Positions 22,441 to 34,270 of a stretch of 64,000 nt of DNA are shown here, one piece after another. Made by a program: the position numbers and the translations under genes. Where the stretch lies: positions 48,175,832 through 48,239,831 of the forward strand of contig NC_132930.1 of assembly GCF_047675955.1 (NCBI RefSeq). Reading direction: 5' to 3'. Origin of the DNA: Chlorocebus sabaeus. Its lineage: Eukaryota; Chordata; Mammalia; Primates; Cercopithecidae. Position 1 is the first letter of the stretch. The number at the start of each line of letters is the position of its first letter. The notes under the pieces are model-generated. The model made no database searches and was not told the DNA's origin. It was given only the letters and a program-made list of their open reading frames with translations.

Positions 22441-23861
22441 ACGAAAGAAAATGTGATAAATTTCAAAGAATTGGCATAATAAAGACTGTATCCTTTGACT
22501 ATAATGCAAAACAATACATAAACGAATTGTAAAAAAAGGAAAGTCCAGATGTCTGGGAAGAAAAATCATAAGTACTGAATAACCCCTGGTTAAGAGAAAA
22601 ATCATAAAGAAATTATACAACATTTAAAGCTCTGTGTGTCAGGAGCTGTGAGACATACTCAAAGAGGTACCTAGATTTAAAAAATTATGATTTTAAATAA
22701 ACCTATCAGAATACAAAGAAAGGTCAAAAATAAATAAGCAAAGCATTTAACTCAAGAGGCTAGAAAAAGAACTAAAGATATAGCTAAGGAAACAAGATGT
22801 GGATAAAGAAAAAGCAGAAATCAGTGAAACAGAAAACATCTTTAACATTAAAAAGTCAGAAGATTTTCAAAGCTAAAACTGGACCTTGTAAATATAATAA
22901 GACAGGCAAGACTGATGACAAAAGAGAGAAGAAGCAAAGTAAATATAGAATGAAAATGAAAAATAATGGCAAAAATAATGAAGGGAAAATTATGAATGAC
23001 TATACACTAATATATTCAGAAAGCCTAAATAAAATGAATAAATTTCTGTAAAATTATAAAATGCCAAATTGACACCATGGTAAATAGAAAATTTATAAGA
23101 CTAATATCTATGAAAGAAATTGAAATGGAAAACAAATAATCCCCCACTAGAAATCTTCAAGAAAGAGAAATTATTTCTTATGCAAACTCTTCCAGAGAAC
23201 AGAAAAAAAAAGAAATGTCTCACAGCTCATTTTATGGGCAAGCAACACTCTTATTCCAAAATCAGAAAAGACAGTTGTAAGGCCTTTCAATAAAAAAATT
23301 AGAAATAAAATATAACCAACCCCAAGTATATGTTTCTAAAAATCATTATCCAATAGGTTTATTTCAGGAATGCAAAGATGGTTCAACATCAGAAAAATCT
23401 GTTGACATGATTTACCTTATGAATAGACTAGAGGGGAAGAATTGCATGATTATCTTTACAGATCAAAAAAGAATTTGATAGCACTGGATCTGTATTTATT
23501 GTTTAAACTCTCAGAAAACTAGTAATGGACATAACATTTTCTTAACTTGATTGAAAGCTACCTATTTAAAGACTGACAGCAAACATCACTATTTATTAGA
23601 ACAACTTTACACAGCATCTCCCACAGGAGCGAGTACAAGATAAGGAAATATCATGTCTATTTCTCAAATTTATCACCAGGATGAACAGAATAAGACAAGA
23701 AAAATGCATAGGAAGTACTGGATTGGAAAGGGAGAAACACACTGCTATCGTATGCAGATGATGTGATTACCTGCACACAAAGCCCAACAGAATCTGCAGA
23801 TACATCACTAGAACTTACAAAACGATTTAGCAAAGCTGACTTATACAAGATCATTGTATCA

Positions 23862-24403
23862 TTGTCCATTTATGCATAATAAATTACTCTCAAGTTTAGC
23901 AGCTCAGAACAATAAACATTTATTGCTTCAAAGCATGGGAGCAGGCACTTGGGAGCAGCTAAGTTGGTTGGTTCTGACTCAGGGTCTCTCAGGAAGCTGA
24001 GATTGAAGCACTGGCTGGAGCTGAAGTCACCTGAAGGCTTGCCTGGGCTGGAGAATTCATCTTGAGGATAGCTCCACTCATAGAAGACCTCAGCTCCTTG
24101 CTGGCATTGGTGGAAGGTTCTTTCCTGACCATGTAGACCTACCTGTATGGCTACTTGGATGTCCCCATGACACAGCAGCTGCCACCACCCCCAGCAAGTG
24201 ACCTGGAAGCCACTAAGTAAGGAGGGCACCACAGGGCCTTTGATGGCCAGTTCTCGGCAGTCACGCACCATCATTTCTGCTGCATTCTGTTCATAAGAAG
24301 AGATCACTAAGCACAGCCCACGCTCAAAGGGAGTGGAATTAAGCTCTACCTCTTGAAGGGAAGGGCATTGAAGAATCTGGGAGCATATTTGTAAGCCACC
24401 ACA
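23862..24403 (-). mobile_element. MLT1-class-like LTR, antisense, inside L1
   Basis: The reverse complement reads like an ERVL-MaLR-type LTR. The left edge has GCATAATAAATTACTCTC, AGTTTAGCAGCTCAGAAC and AATAAACATTTATTGC. The right side has ATTCTGTTCATAAGAAGAGA and AGCCCACGCTCAAAGGGAG. L1 resumes by about 24450. The exact family is uncertain. Confidence 0.6.
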
Positions 24404-25020
24404 ATTATCTTACAAACATCACTAGTGTTCTGAGGGAAAATATAAACTGCAAATAGGGAACCACCACAACAGTGTTGAAACAATCAAGTACCTAGGAATT
24501 CACCTGAGGAGGAACGCACCAGACCCTATTTGGAGAATGCCAAAATCCCAGTCTGCTGAAAAGGTGGGCATGAAAGGAGAGCTATATCACAGCCGCTGAT
24601 GGCTGACTTAGCATTAAGGATGCTAGTATTTCCTGAATTAATCTGTAAATTAAATATAATTCAAATGAAAGATTTTTGAGAAGTGTAATAAATTAATTTT
24701 AAAATGTACATTGAAAAATTAAGATGCAAGAACCTCTTAGACAGTCTTTGAAAAGAAAGAGCAAAGGGAGGGGGAATTACCCTATATTTATTAAAATATT
24801 AAATATAAATTAAAATACAATCATTTAAAATTTATTTAAATTGCCTACATTTATAAAATGTATTAAAACATACTACAATGACATAAAAAGAAAAACAGTA
24901 TGCCAATGGCACTGGAACAGATAAATAATTAAACTGAAGACAGATTCCCCCAATAAATCCATGTTTTTGCGGCAGCTTGATGTCACAGGGTGATATGTCT
25001 TCGGAAAGGGAAGAGGTTTT

Positions 25021-25322
25021 GTTTTGTTTTGTTTTGTTTTTAGGCAGAGCCTTGCTCTGTCAGCTAGGCTGGAGTGCAGTGGCATGATCTCAGCTCACGG
25101 CAACCTCTGCCTTCTGGGTTCAAGCAATTCTCCTGCCTCAGCCTCCTGAGTAGCTGGGATTACAGGCACGCACCACCACGCCTGGCTAATTTTTGTATTT
25201 TTAGTAGAGATGGGGTTTCACCATGTTGGTCAGGCTGGTCTTGAACTCCTGGCCTCAAATGATCTGCCTGCCTTGGCCTCTCAAAGTGCTGGGATTACAG
25301 ACGTAAGCCACTGTGCCTGGCT
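25021..25322 (-). mobile_element. Alu (AluS-like), full length, inside L1
   Basis: Antisense Alu with a GTTTT-rich tail. It is flanked by a perfect 18-bp target-site duplication, GGAAAGGGAAGAGGTTTT, at 25003-25020 and 25323-25340. Confidence 0.98.
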
Positions 25323-25912
25323 GGAAAGGGAAGAGGTTTTAAAAATGCATAATGTTTTTAAGCAACAGGTTTGGGAAAAGCTTCATGACATTGGTCTGGG
25401 TAATGATTTTTTGGATATGACCCCAAAAGCACAGGCAACAAAAGAGAAAATAGATAATTGGGACTATATCACACTAAAAAGTGTTTGCACAATAAAGGAA
25501 ACAATCAGCAGAGTGAAGAGGCGACCAGTGGAATGGGAGAAAATGGTTATAAATTGCCCATCTGATGAGGGGTTCTTATCAAAAATATACAAGGAATTCA
25601 AACAGCCCACTAGCAGGAAAACAACCTGATTGAAACATTGGCAAAGGACCTAAGTAGACATTTCTCAAAAGAAGACACACAAATGACTAATGGGCGATAA
25701 AAAAGGCACCCAGTGTCATGAACAGTCAGGGAAATCAAAATCAAAATCCCAGTGAGATATCACTTGACACCTGTTAGAATAGCTGCTATCTAAAAGATGA
25801 AAGATAACAAGTGTTGGCGAGGATGTGGAGAAAAGAGGAAAAGAGTGGAAAAGAGTACAGAGGTGCTGCAAAAAATTAAGAATAGACCACCACACGATTC
25901 AGTAATTCAACG

Positions 25913-26203
25913 TTTTTTTTGAGACAGAGTCTTGCTCTGTCGCCCAGACTGGAGTGCAGTGGTGCCATCTCAGCTCACTGCAAGCTCCGCCTCCTGGGTT
26001 CACGCCATTCTCCTACCTCAGCCTCCCAAGTACCTGGGACTACAGGCACCCGCCACCACGCCTGGCTAATTTTTTGTACTTTTTAGTAGAGACTGGGTTT
26101 CACCATGTTAGCCAGGATGGTCTCGATCTCCTGACCTCGTGATCCACCCTCCTCGGCCTCCCAAAGTGCTGGGATTACAGGCGTGAGTCACCCTCCCTGG
26201 CCT
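25913..26203 (-). mobile_element. AluY-like, full length, inside L1
   Basis: Antisense Alu with the young-type block GGTCTCGATCTCCTGACCTCGTGATCC and TTCACGCCATTCTCC. L1 reads through (ATTCAAC joined to TTCTGAGAATATATTC) when it is removed, with TCAAC repeated at the junctions. Confidence 0.95.
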
Positions 26204-26247
26204 CAACTTCTGAGAATATATTCAAAGAAAATAAAATCAGCTTCATG

Positions 26248-26510
26248 ACTGACGGGGTGGACCACCTGAGGTTAGGAGTTTGAGACCAGTCTGGCCAACG
26301 TGGTGAAACTCCGTCTCTACTAAAAATACAAAAAAATTAGCTGGCCATAGTGGTGCATGCCTATACTCCTAGCTACTTGGGAGGCTGAGGCAGGAGAATC
26401 ACTTGAACCCGGGAGGCAGAGATTGTGGTGAGCCGAGATTGCACCACTGCACTCCAGCCTGGGCAACAAGAGGGAAACTCCATCTCAAAAAATAAAAATA
26501 AAATAAAAAT

Positions 26511-26548
<38 letters not shown>

Positions 26549-26552
26549 TAAA
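26248..26552 (+). mobile_element. Alu, 5'-truncated, with an (AAATA)n tail
   Basis: It starts inside the left arm (GGGGTGGACCACCTGAGG) and ends in an expanded A-rich tail of AAATA/AAAT units (about 26488-26552). L1 sequence resumes with AGACCTGCACGCCCATG. Confidence 0.93.
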
Positions 26553-26710
26553 AACCAGCCTCACCGAGAGAGACCTGCACGCCCATGTTCATGATAGTAC
26601 CACTCATAACAGCCAAGATATGGAATCAATCGAAGTATCCATTGACAGATGAATAAAGAAAATGTGGTCTATATACACAATTGAGTACTACTCAGCCTTT
26701 AAAAAGAAAG

Positions 26711-27015
26711 AAGCTGGGTGAGGTGGCTCATGCCTGTAACCCCAGCACTTTGGGAGGCTGAGGCGGGAGGATTGCTTGATCCCAGGAGTTCAAAGCCAGC
26801 CCAAGCAACGTGGTGAAACCCTGTCTCTACTAAAAATACACAGATACACACACACATAAAAATTAGCCAGGTGTGGTGGCGCATTCCTGTAGTCCCAGCT
26901 ACTTGGGAGGCCAAGGTGGGAGGATCACCTGAGCCTGGGAAGTCAAGGCTGTAGGAAGCCAAGATTGCTACTGCACTCTAGCCTGGGTGACAGAGTGAGA
27001 CCCTGTCTCAAAAAC
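26711..27015 (+). mobile_element. Alu, full length, inside L1
   Basis: Starts GCTGGGTGAGGTGGCTCATG and ends in an A-rich tail. The L1 A/G-rich target AAAAAGAAAG recurs as AAAGAGAAGGAAATCC after the element. An internal CACACACAC variant is present in the linker region. Confidence 0.93.
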
Positions 27016-27170
27016 AAAGAGAAGGAAATCCTATTATTGACAATGTGGATGAACAGGGAGGACCTTATGTTCAGCAAAATAAGCCAGGCATAGAAAGACA
27101 AATACTGTGTGATCCACTCACGTGTGGACTCTGAAGAAGTTGAACTTAGATGTAGAGAGTAGAGACATTG

Positions 27171-27474
27171 GGCCGGGTGCGGTGACTTACACCTGTAATC
27201 TCAGCACTTTGAGAGGCAGAGGCAGGCAGATCATTTGAGGCCAGGAGTTCGAGACCAGCCTGGCCAACATGGTGAAACCCCGTCCCTACTAAAAATACAA
27301 AAATTACCTGGATGTGTGGCATGTGCCTGTAATCCCAGCTACTCAGGAGGCTGAGGCAGGAGAATTGCTTGAACTGGGAGGCAGAGATTGCAGTCAGCCA
27401 AGATTGTGCCACTGTACTCAAGCCTGGGTGACAGAGCAAGACTTTGTCTCAAAAAAAAAAAAAAAAAAAAAAAA
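27171..27474 (+). mobile_element. Alu, full length, inside the L1 3' region
   Basis: Starts GGCCGGGTGCGGTGACTTAC and ends in about 25 A residues. A 16-bp target-site duplication, AGAGAGTAGAGACATT at 27154-27169 and AGAGAGTAGAGACGTT at 27481-27496, differs at one base. Confidence 0.97.
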
Positions 27475-27785
27475 AGAGACAGAGAGTAGAGACGTTATTA
27501 GTCAAAAGATACAAAATTTCAGTTATTAATAGAAGAGTAAGTTCAAGAGATCTACTGTATAACGTGTGACTATAGTTAATCATATATTGTGTTGTAGAAA
27601 GTCATTGAGAATACATTTTGTGTTCTCACTACAAAAAATGATAAGCATATGAGGTTATTTAGCTAAATTTATGTTACTTAGCTAAATTTAGCCATTCTAC
27701 AATGTATGCATATTTCAAAACATCATCTTGTACATAGTAAACATATATAATTTTTAGCCAATTAAAAATTAATTAATTAAAACAA

Positions 27786-28322
27786 CAGGTCTGCAAATAC
27801 CATGACACTCCTCCCACTGAAATGTGGTCTGTGTCTCCTCTCCTTAATTCTGGCTTGACCCTAGTGACTTACATGTAACCAACAGAATGCAATGCAAATG
27901 ACTCTGCATGACTTTCGAGGCTGGGTCAGAGAAGGCCATACAGCCTCTGCCTGTCCTCTTGGGACACTTGCCATAGGGGCAGCCAGACACAGAGTAAAAA
28001 GTCTGACTGTCTCAAGACCGCCATGCTGGAGGGGTCACATGTAAGCATTTGTGTTGACAAACCAGCCGAGCACCCAGCTGACAGCCAGCCTCCATTGCCA
28101 CCCATGGGAGTGGCCAGTGGGGATATCCAGCCCAGATGGCTCTAGCTGCAGCTGACATCCAGGTGCAGCCACATGCCACTGTTCTCTCTTCCCAAATAAG
28201 AGTTGCCCTTGCTGAACCTTTCCCATGTTACTCATGCTCAAAAATGTGAGCAAATTAAGATACTTGTTTTAAACTGCAAGGTTGTAGGATACTTTGTTAT
28301 GCATCAATAGTAACTGGAACAT
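27786..28322 (+). mobile_element. MLT1-class-like LTR, sense
   Basis: TGACCCTAGTGACTTACATG, AACCAACAGAATGCAATGC, GAAGGCCATACAGCCTCTGC, ACCGCCATGCTGGAGG and the end TTGTTATGCATCAATAGTAA fit an ERVL-MaLR-type LTR. It lies between two L1 pieces. Family uncertain. Confidence 0.6.
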
Positions 28323-29130
28323 ATAATGTTGGGAAAATTGCCTCACTTTATGGAAAATGGAAGACAGTATCCCTACCTCATACCATATACAAAGAGAAAC
28401 CTAAACATGAGAGATTCAAGACCTAAATGTAAACGGTAAAGCTGTAGGCTCATAGGAGAAAATGCCGTGGAATTTCTTTGTGACCTTGAATAGGAAAAGA
28501 TTTCTTAAGCAAGACTCCAAAAGAACAAATCATAAGATGAAAAATGGATGGATTTGAATATATCAAAATGAAGGATTCTGTTTGACAAAGAATTCAATAG
28601 GCCATGTTAACGAATGGACGACAGAGGAATAGATGATATCGTAATATCTGAAATCCACAAGGGATTGATAGAATACGTAGGAAACAGCCATCAATCACCT
28701 TGAAGAAGACAAGGCCTCCAAAAGAAAAAGGGGCAGAGACACGAACAGGAGAGTCTCAGAGAGAACCTGAATGGTTGATGACAAACAAGGAGTGGTCGTT
28801 CAGCTTCTCCAGGGATCAGAAAGACGCAAATTGAAACAGCAGTGAGATAAACTCTGCACCCGTTCAGAGAAGCAAAAATTAGATAATTGTATAGTTCCCA
28901 GGATTGACAACGACGTGGGTCAAGGAGAACCTCTGGCTGGAGAGGGCGTCTTCTGGAAAGCAAGCTGGCAGCAGGTGGTGAAAGCAGGCAGGTGCCCACC
29001 CATGAGCCGGCAAGAACGACACTTGCGCTTCGATCCTCGCACAGGCCCCGGGAGGAGGCACCGGCATCAGGCGGAGCACAGCAGCAGGGTCAGGAGCACA
29101 AAGGCCAGGATGGCTCCACCTGAGCCGCTG
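28323..29130 (+). mobile_element. Second L1 fragment (ORF2 3' region, old)
   Basis: ACCATATACAAAGAGAAACC, GAGATTCAAGACCTAAATG, CATAGGAGAAAATGCCGTGG, GATTTCTTAAGCAAGACTCC and CAGCAGTGAGATAAACTCTG follow L1 ORF2 order. It repeats the stage of ORF2 already seen at about 25.4-25.8 kb, so it is a separate insertion. The right edge is vague. Confidence 0.75.
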
Positions 29131-29869
29131 GGAGCTGCAGGACTGTCAGGGTTGTGCACACTCACTGTGCCTTGTAACCGGAGCTGCACATGAGGCATGT
29201 GAGGAGCACATGAGGTGATCATGCAAAGTGCTTGATCCCTGCTGGCACAGACCAGAGATTATTGTCCTCCTGGGAGCAGAGATCAAGCACAGGGAAACCA
29301 GTAAATGGCTTATTCCGCAAGGGGGACGCGAGACTGCTCTGACTAGCGACTTTGACCTTAGGCCTGTGCTGGGTCTAAGATGCGGCCACCTTGCCTCCTG
29401 CTGGTCCCACTCTTCTTCATGAGGCAGACCTGGGACCCCACTTCCTTTGCTTTTCTCCCATCTCTGACTGTCCCCTGCCTGCAGAGGACACTCCACCTAC
29501 CTCCTCTTGGTGCTGGTCCCCTCCCCAGTGCACTCTCGACAGCCTCTGGCCCTCTTAGAGAACACGATTCTGCTGGGTCTCTGGCACCCACAGTGTGTTC
29601 ACCCAGCACACCCATCTCCCTTTGCCATCTCCCAGGACAAATGGGCATTGCCATTTCACTGAGAGTTGACTATCACTTTGTTTAGCCTCCTAAGAGCTAC
29701 CAAGCAGTGAATTTGCCCTATCACCCAGGTTCTTGACAGGATGTTAATTCTCATGACCAAGAAAGAGAATTCAAATCAATGCATTCTTGTTCATCCAGGC
29801 TGGTCCCTTCATCTGGGACCTAGAAATCCAACCCCAAGGTTTTTCTCTGGATCCTGCCTATATATGTAG
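29131..29869. other. Unassigned sequence, no gene seen
   Basis: Mixed composition, possibly part of old retroviral sequence given its neighbours. I cannot name it. No convincing coding segment. Confidence 0.4.
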
Positions 29870-30175
29870 CTATTTTTTGGTTTGTTTTGCATTAGTTGAG
29901 ACAGGGTCTCGCTCTGTTGCCCAGGTTGGAGTGCAGAGGGGAACACAGTTCACGGCAGACTTGACCTCCTGGGCTCCAGTGATCCTCCTGTCTCATCCTC
30001 TCGAGTAGCTAGGACTACAGGTGTGCGCCACCACACCTGCCTAATTTTTGTTTTTGTAGAGGTGGGGGTCTCACCATTTTGCCCAGGCTGGTCTTGAACT
30101 CCTAGGCTCAAGAGTTCCTCCCAACTCAGCCTCCCAAAATGCTGGGATCGCAGGTGTGAACCACTGCACCCGGCC
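29870..30175 (-). mobile_element. Alu (AluJ-like)
   Basis: Antisense Alu from GAGACAGGGTCTCGCTCTG to GTGAACCACTGCACCCGGCC, with a degenerate T-rich tail (GGTTTGTTTTGCATTAG) and many substitutions. Confidence 0.93.
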
Positions 30176-30860
30176 TGTGCCTCTTTTTGCAGCTCTTTCT
30201 GTGTATAGCCTCTTTCCTCCCCTACCAGGCCCTCCACCTCCCAGCTAGATCCTGCTAGGATTTAACACTGGCTCTTGTCCTGGCAGCTGGAGATGAGAGG
30301 GGGCTACCTCCTGAGGGGCACTTCTTACCCATGGGGGGCAGGTCTGCAGGGTCTTCCACACAATAGACGTGCCAGCTCTTATGAGGGAAGGGGTGACTGC
30401 TGCAAGCCCAGCGTTCAGTGTTCAGGGGTCTGGAGGACCACGTCCTCAGGGGCTGACACCCAGATGTTCCATCCCGTGTTCTGTGGTCCCAGCCTTTCCC
30501 CAGAGGGGCCCTGACCACCACATAACAGATGTGCCTTGGCTTAGCAGTGCAATGTCTCTGGAGCTCTGGGCTCTAACACTGAGGTCCTCAGTCTGCCACT
30601 GCACTCTGGCTGCCCTCCTCCTGAAGGAGATATGGGCCCTGTGAGTTCCCGTGGAGGTCCTTGGGTCTCACTCTCTGCCTGAGTTGCTCACTGCCTCAGT
30701 TTCTCATGACTCCTCTGCGGGGGGTCAGCACAGCTCAGCAGGAACTGGCCAACTCCACCATCTTTTTGGGTGTCATCTTCCCCATCTTTCAAATGCCTGA
30801 GTCATCGCTTCTGCCTCGTGTCCCCTGGGTATTTTACCAGGTCACCACCAGTGAAATATT
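30176..30860. other. Unassigned sequence upstream of the ERV pol relic
   Basis: It could be the decayed gag/protease part of the same endogenous retrovirus, because pol-like sequence begins directly after it, but I recognise no domain. No gene. Confidence 0.35.
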
Positions 30861-31698
30861 TACTTGAAACATTCTCTCCCTGCCAGGACAGTAAACCAAA
30901 AGCAATACTGTATCCCTGGGGAAAAGGCAGAGCCACCATCAAAGAATCAGGGGTAGTGATGCCTATCACGTTCCCAGTTTAATTCACGGTTTGGCCTGTG
31001 CAGAAGCCAGATGAATCTTGGAGAATGACTGTGGATTATTGTTCACTTAATCAGGAGATCCCTTCAATTGGGCTGCTGTTCCAGATGTAGCATCTTTACT
31101 GGGGCAAATCGACACAGCCATTGCCTGCTAACATGAAACTATTGACTTTGCTAATGCCTTTTTCTCCATCTCAGTTTGCAGTTCTTGGAAGCAGTTGGCT
31201 TTTACCTGAAAGGGCCAGAAGTATACCTGCATGGGGATACGACAGCTCTACTCTCTGCTGTGATACTGACTGCAGAAACCCTGATTGTCATGCCATGTTC
31301 CACTACTGGACAACATTCTGCTGGTGGCTCGGAGGAGGAGGAATTAGATGTCTTAGTAGACTAGAGGGTGGGAGATCAGCCCCACAGCATCCAGGTGCCT
31401 GCCCCTTGAGTAAAGTTTCTTGGAGCTCAGTGGTTTGGAGCATGTCAAATATCCCCCCGTGGTAAAAGGCAAGCTGATATGACTTGCACCATGACAAAAA
31501 AGGTACAATGCTCTTGAGGGCTTTTTGGATTTTGAAGGCAACATATACCACCTCAGAGTATTCTGCTTTGACCCTTCTACAGAGTCACCCATAAGCTGCT
31601 AGATATGAGTGGGGACCAGAGCAAGAGAAGGTTCTGCAGCAAGTTAAAGCTCCACTACGAGCCATTCCATCACCTCAGCCTTACAACACTTTAGATTC

Positions 31699-32425
31699 TG
31701 TTAGAGATTGAATGTCTGTGTCCCTCAAGATTTCATATTCTGAAGCCCTGCTATGGTTTGAATATGTCCCCCAAAAGTTCATGTGTTGGAAACAATCCCT
31801 TTGCCCTTGTAAATAGATTAATATTGCTATCACAGGAGTGGGTTTATTATCCTGGGAGTGGCTTTTTTTTTTTTTTTAATGAAAGCAAGCTTTTTATGGC
31901 TCCCTTGCTCTCGGGTTCTCACCATCGAATGTCCTCCACCATGTTATGATGCAGCAAGAAGGCCCTCACTAGATGCCAGCACCATGCTCTTGGACTTCCC
32001 AGATTCCAGAACCATGAGCTAAATAAACATCTTTTCTTTACAAATTACCCAGTCTATGATATTCTGTTATACCCACAGAAAATGGACTAAGACAAGCCCT
32101 AATTCCCACTGTGGTGGCAGTAGGAGATGGAGTCTTTGGGAGATAATCAGGTTTAGATGTGATCATGAGGGTATAGCCCTCATAATTGGATTAGTGCTCT
32201 TATAAGAAGAGAGACACCAGAGCGCACGCTCTGTCTCTCTCTCTCTCTACCATGTGAGGACACAGTGAGAAGGTGGCCTCTGAAAGCCAGGAAGAGAGCC
32301 TTCATCAAGTGTCAAATCTGCTGGCCCTGTAATCTTGGAATCCAGCCTCCAGAACTGTGAGAAAGAAATATCTTTTGCTTAAGCCCTCCAGTCTCTGGTA
32401 TTTTGTTATAGCACCTATACTGACT
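31699..32425 (+). mobile_element. MST/MLT1-class LTR inserted in the ERV pol relic
   Basis: The left arm starts TGTTAGAGATTGAATGTCTG. The right arm (from 32095) carries AATTGGATTAGTGCTCTTAT, ACCATGTGAGGACACAGTG and CCTCCAGAACTGTGAGAAAG, in the order of a MaLR LTR. It is itself split by another LTR. The right edge is uncertain by about 20 bp. Confidence 0.8.
31749..32094 (+). mobile_element. MST-like LTR nested inside the preceding LTR
   Basis: It starts TGCTATGGTTTGAATATGTC and ends GGACTAAGACA. A 5-bp target-site duplication AGCCC (31744-31748 and 32095-32099) matches the usual size for this class. Internal parts are deleted compared with a full LTR, and it contains a T-run at about 31864-31879. 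Confidence 0.88.
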
Positions 32426-32456
32426 GAATCTTCAACAACACTCAAAGCATCCGTGG

Positions 32457-32461
32457 CAAAA

Positions 32462-32496
<35 letters not shown>

Positions 32497-32497
32497 G
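32457..32497. repeat. (AAAT)n microsatellite
   Basis: About ten AAAT units expanded within ERV sequence (GGCAAA...TAAGAGGG). Confidence 0.97.
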
Positions 32498-32597
32498 AGG
32501 GACACTATATGGAGCCTTTGCTAAGCACTAGAGGGAAAATCACAGATATCCAGGGTTTGGGAGCAAATCTATACCCTCTTCTGAACAGTATTCTTTT

Positions 32598-32860
32598 TTT
32601 TTTTTTTTTTTGAGACGGAGTCTCGCTCTGTCACCCAGGCTGGAGTGCAGTGGCACGATCTCGGCTCACTGCAACCTCCGCCTCCCGGGTTCACGCCATT
32701 CTCCTGCCTCAGCCTCCCAAGTAGCTGGGACTACAGGCACCCGCCACCACGCCTGGCTAATTTTTTGTATTTTTAGTAGAGACGGGGTTTCACCATGTTA
32801 GCCAGGATGGTCTCGATCTCCTGACCTCGTGATCCGCTCGCCTTGGCCTCCCAAAGTTCT
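32598..32860 (-). mobile_element. AluY-like, 5'-truncated
   Basis: Antisense Alu with CTCGATCTCCTGACCTCGTG and TTCACGCCATTCTCC. The part equivalent to the Alu 5' end is missing (it stops at CCTCCCAAAGT). Target-site duplication AGTATTCTTTT at 32587-32597 and 32865-32875. One of the youngest events in the window. Confidence 0.95.
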
Positions 32861-34270
32861 GCAGAGTATTCTTTTGAGAAACAGATTCTCCCTTGCTGCC
32901 AGCCTTGGTATAAACTAAACACATAGCCATGGGGTATCAGGTGTCCATGTGGCCTGAGCTTCTCACCGTGAACGGGTTACTGTCTGGCCACCTAGCCATA
33001 ATGCTGAGTGTTTATGGCAGTGATCTACCATAAAGTGGAAATGGCATTTATGAGATGAAGCTTCAGCAGGTCCAAAAGGTGTGATTAAGCTGAGCGAGCA
33101 GGAACTCAGACTCCTTAGACACCAGCTCCTCTTGCATGGCTTCCTCTCTCTCAGCCCATGCCCGCATGGTACGCATGATGACCTGTGGACAGGGGAAGGA
33201 ATAACGTTTTGGAGCCTGGCTTACAGATGGCTCTGAACTATATGCTGGTGCCGCCCAAAAGGGGACAGCTGCGGCACTAAGCCCCACTCAGGAGGGACAC
33301 TGAAGGGCAGTGGAAAAGGAAAATGTGCTCAGCGGGCAGAACTGACAGCAGTACATTAGATTGTTTACTCTGCAGTGAGACAGGTCCAGTCTGGTATGGA
33401 TCTATACTGACTTCTGAGCAGTTGCTTATGTTTGGCTGGACGGCCTAGGATTTGGAATAAACAGGATTGGAAGGTTGGTAACAAGGAAGTTTGGGGAAGA
33501 ACTATGTACAGAGACCTCCCAAAACGAACACAGATAATGAAGATGCTACACCTGTATTCCACATGAAGGGCTACCAAAGGGTGTCCACTGAAGAGACGGT
33601 TCTTAATTTTTGGGTGGATGAAATGACACTACCTGTGATGTCTGTCAGCCTCTCGCCCCTGGCAATCCCAGTGTTTGCTGAACAGGTCCATGAACAAGGA
33701 GCGTGGTGGCAGTGTGGAGGCTGGGAATGGGCTTGACCTGTCTGCCCAGCCACCACTGCTCAGTGTCTACTCAGCCAACAGCAAAGACTTATAGTGAGTC
33801 CCTGATACAGCACCAGGACAAACAGCAGCCATCTGTGGCTGACATTGTCATCTGTCGATGACACTGGAACTCTCCCATCACGGAGGGAGCAAAGACTTGT
33901 CCTCACTGAAACGGAGATCTATTCTGGATGTGAATTTGTCTTGTCTGTCCATGATGCTTCTCTGTTGACTTCCAGAATGCCTATCCACCGTAATGGCATT
34001 CTTCCAGCATTCTGTGTGGCTGAGGAGATGGTTTCCCAGCAAGTGCAGCAGTGGGCTTGGGCCCATGCAACCAGCTTTTCCTCTCACACCCTCCATCACT
34101 GGGAATCAGGTGGCTTCACTGACAGGCAGAATGGCTCATGAAAGGCATAGTTATAGAGTCAACTGAGAGACCACACCCTGAAAAGACGGGATTATCTGAA
34201 GGAGTGTGGCTTGTGCTTTGAATCACAGACCGTACATGGTGCTGTCTCCCCACAACCTTATTGAAGGTCA

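Larger units (their letters stand above)
21425..27785 (+). mobile_element. L1 (older L1M-type) ORF2 to 3' UTR, multiply interrupted
   Basis: A LINE-1 in sense orientation covers most of ORF2 and the 3' end, with at least seven later insertions inside its span. Recognisable blocks in order are the endonuclease-region AAGACGCATTTTAAAGGAAAGG and GCAATTCTAATGTCAGACAAA, the reverse-transcriptase region (23350-23850), CAAGTACCTAGGAATTCACC at 24485, GCACAGGCAACAAAAGAG at 25431, GATGTGGAGAAAAGAGG near 25824, CACGCCCATGTTCATGATAG at 26579 and an A/T-rich 3' end near 27750. Stops and frameshifts are abundant. The 5' part is missing and no element-encoded protein can be made. Confidence 0.85.
30861..34270 (+). 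mobile_element. ERVL-like endogenous retrovirus pol relic, broken and interrupted
   Basis: A decayed class III (ERVL-type) pol region in sense orientation. Segments recognised by nucleotide order are reverse transcriptase (about 30880-31690, for example GGAGAATGACTGTGGATTAT and CTAATGCCTTTTTCTCCATC), a connection/RNase H part (about 32500-33480, for example GCTTACAGATGGCTCTG) and an integrase part (about 33850-34260, for example GTGGGCTTGGGCCCATGC). Breaks are frequent stops and frameshifts, an internal loss near 31200-31330 where reverse-transcriptase sequence is shortened, nested LTRs at 31699-32425, an AAAT microsatellite at 32457-32497 and an Alu at 32598-32860. No intact gene remains. 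gag, env and paired LTRs were not identified. Confidence 0.8.

Noticed and set aside
33491..34141. Short open frames in the ERV relic as possible genes
   Set aside because: They are remnants between stops and frameshifts of decayed pol. No intact domain remains.
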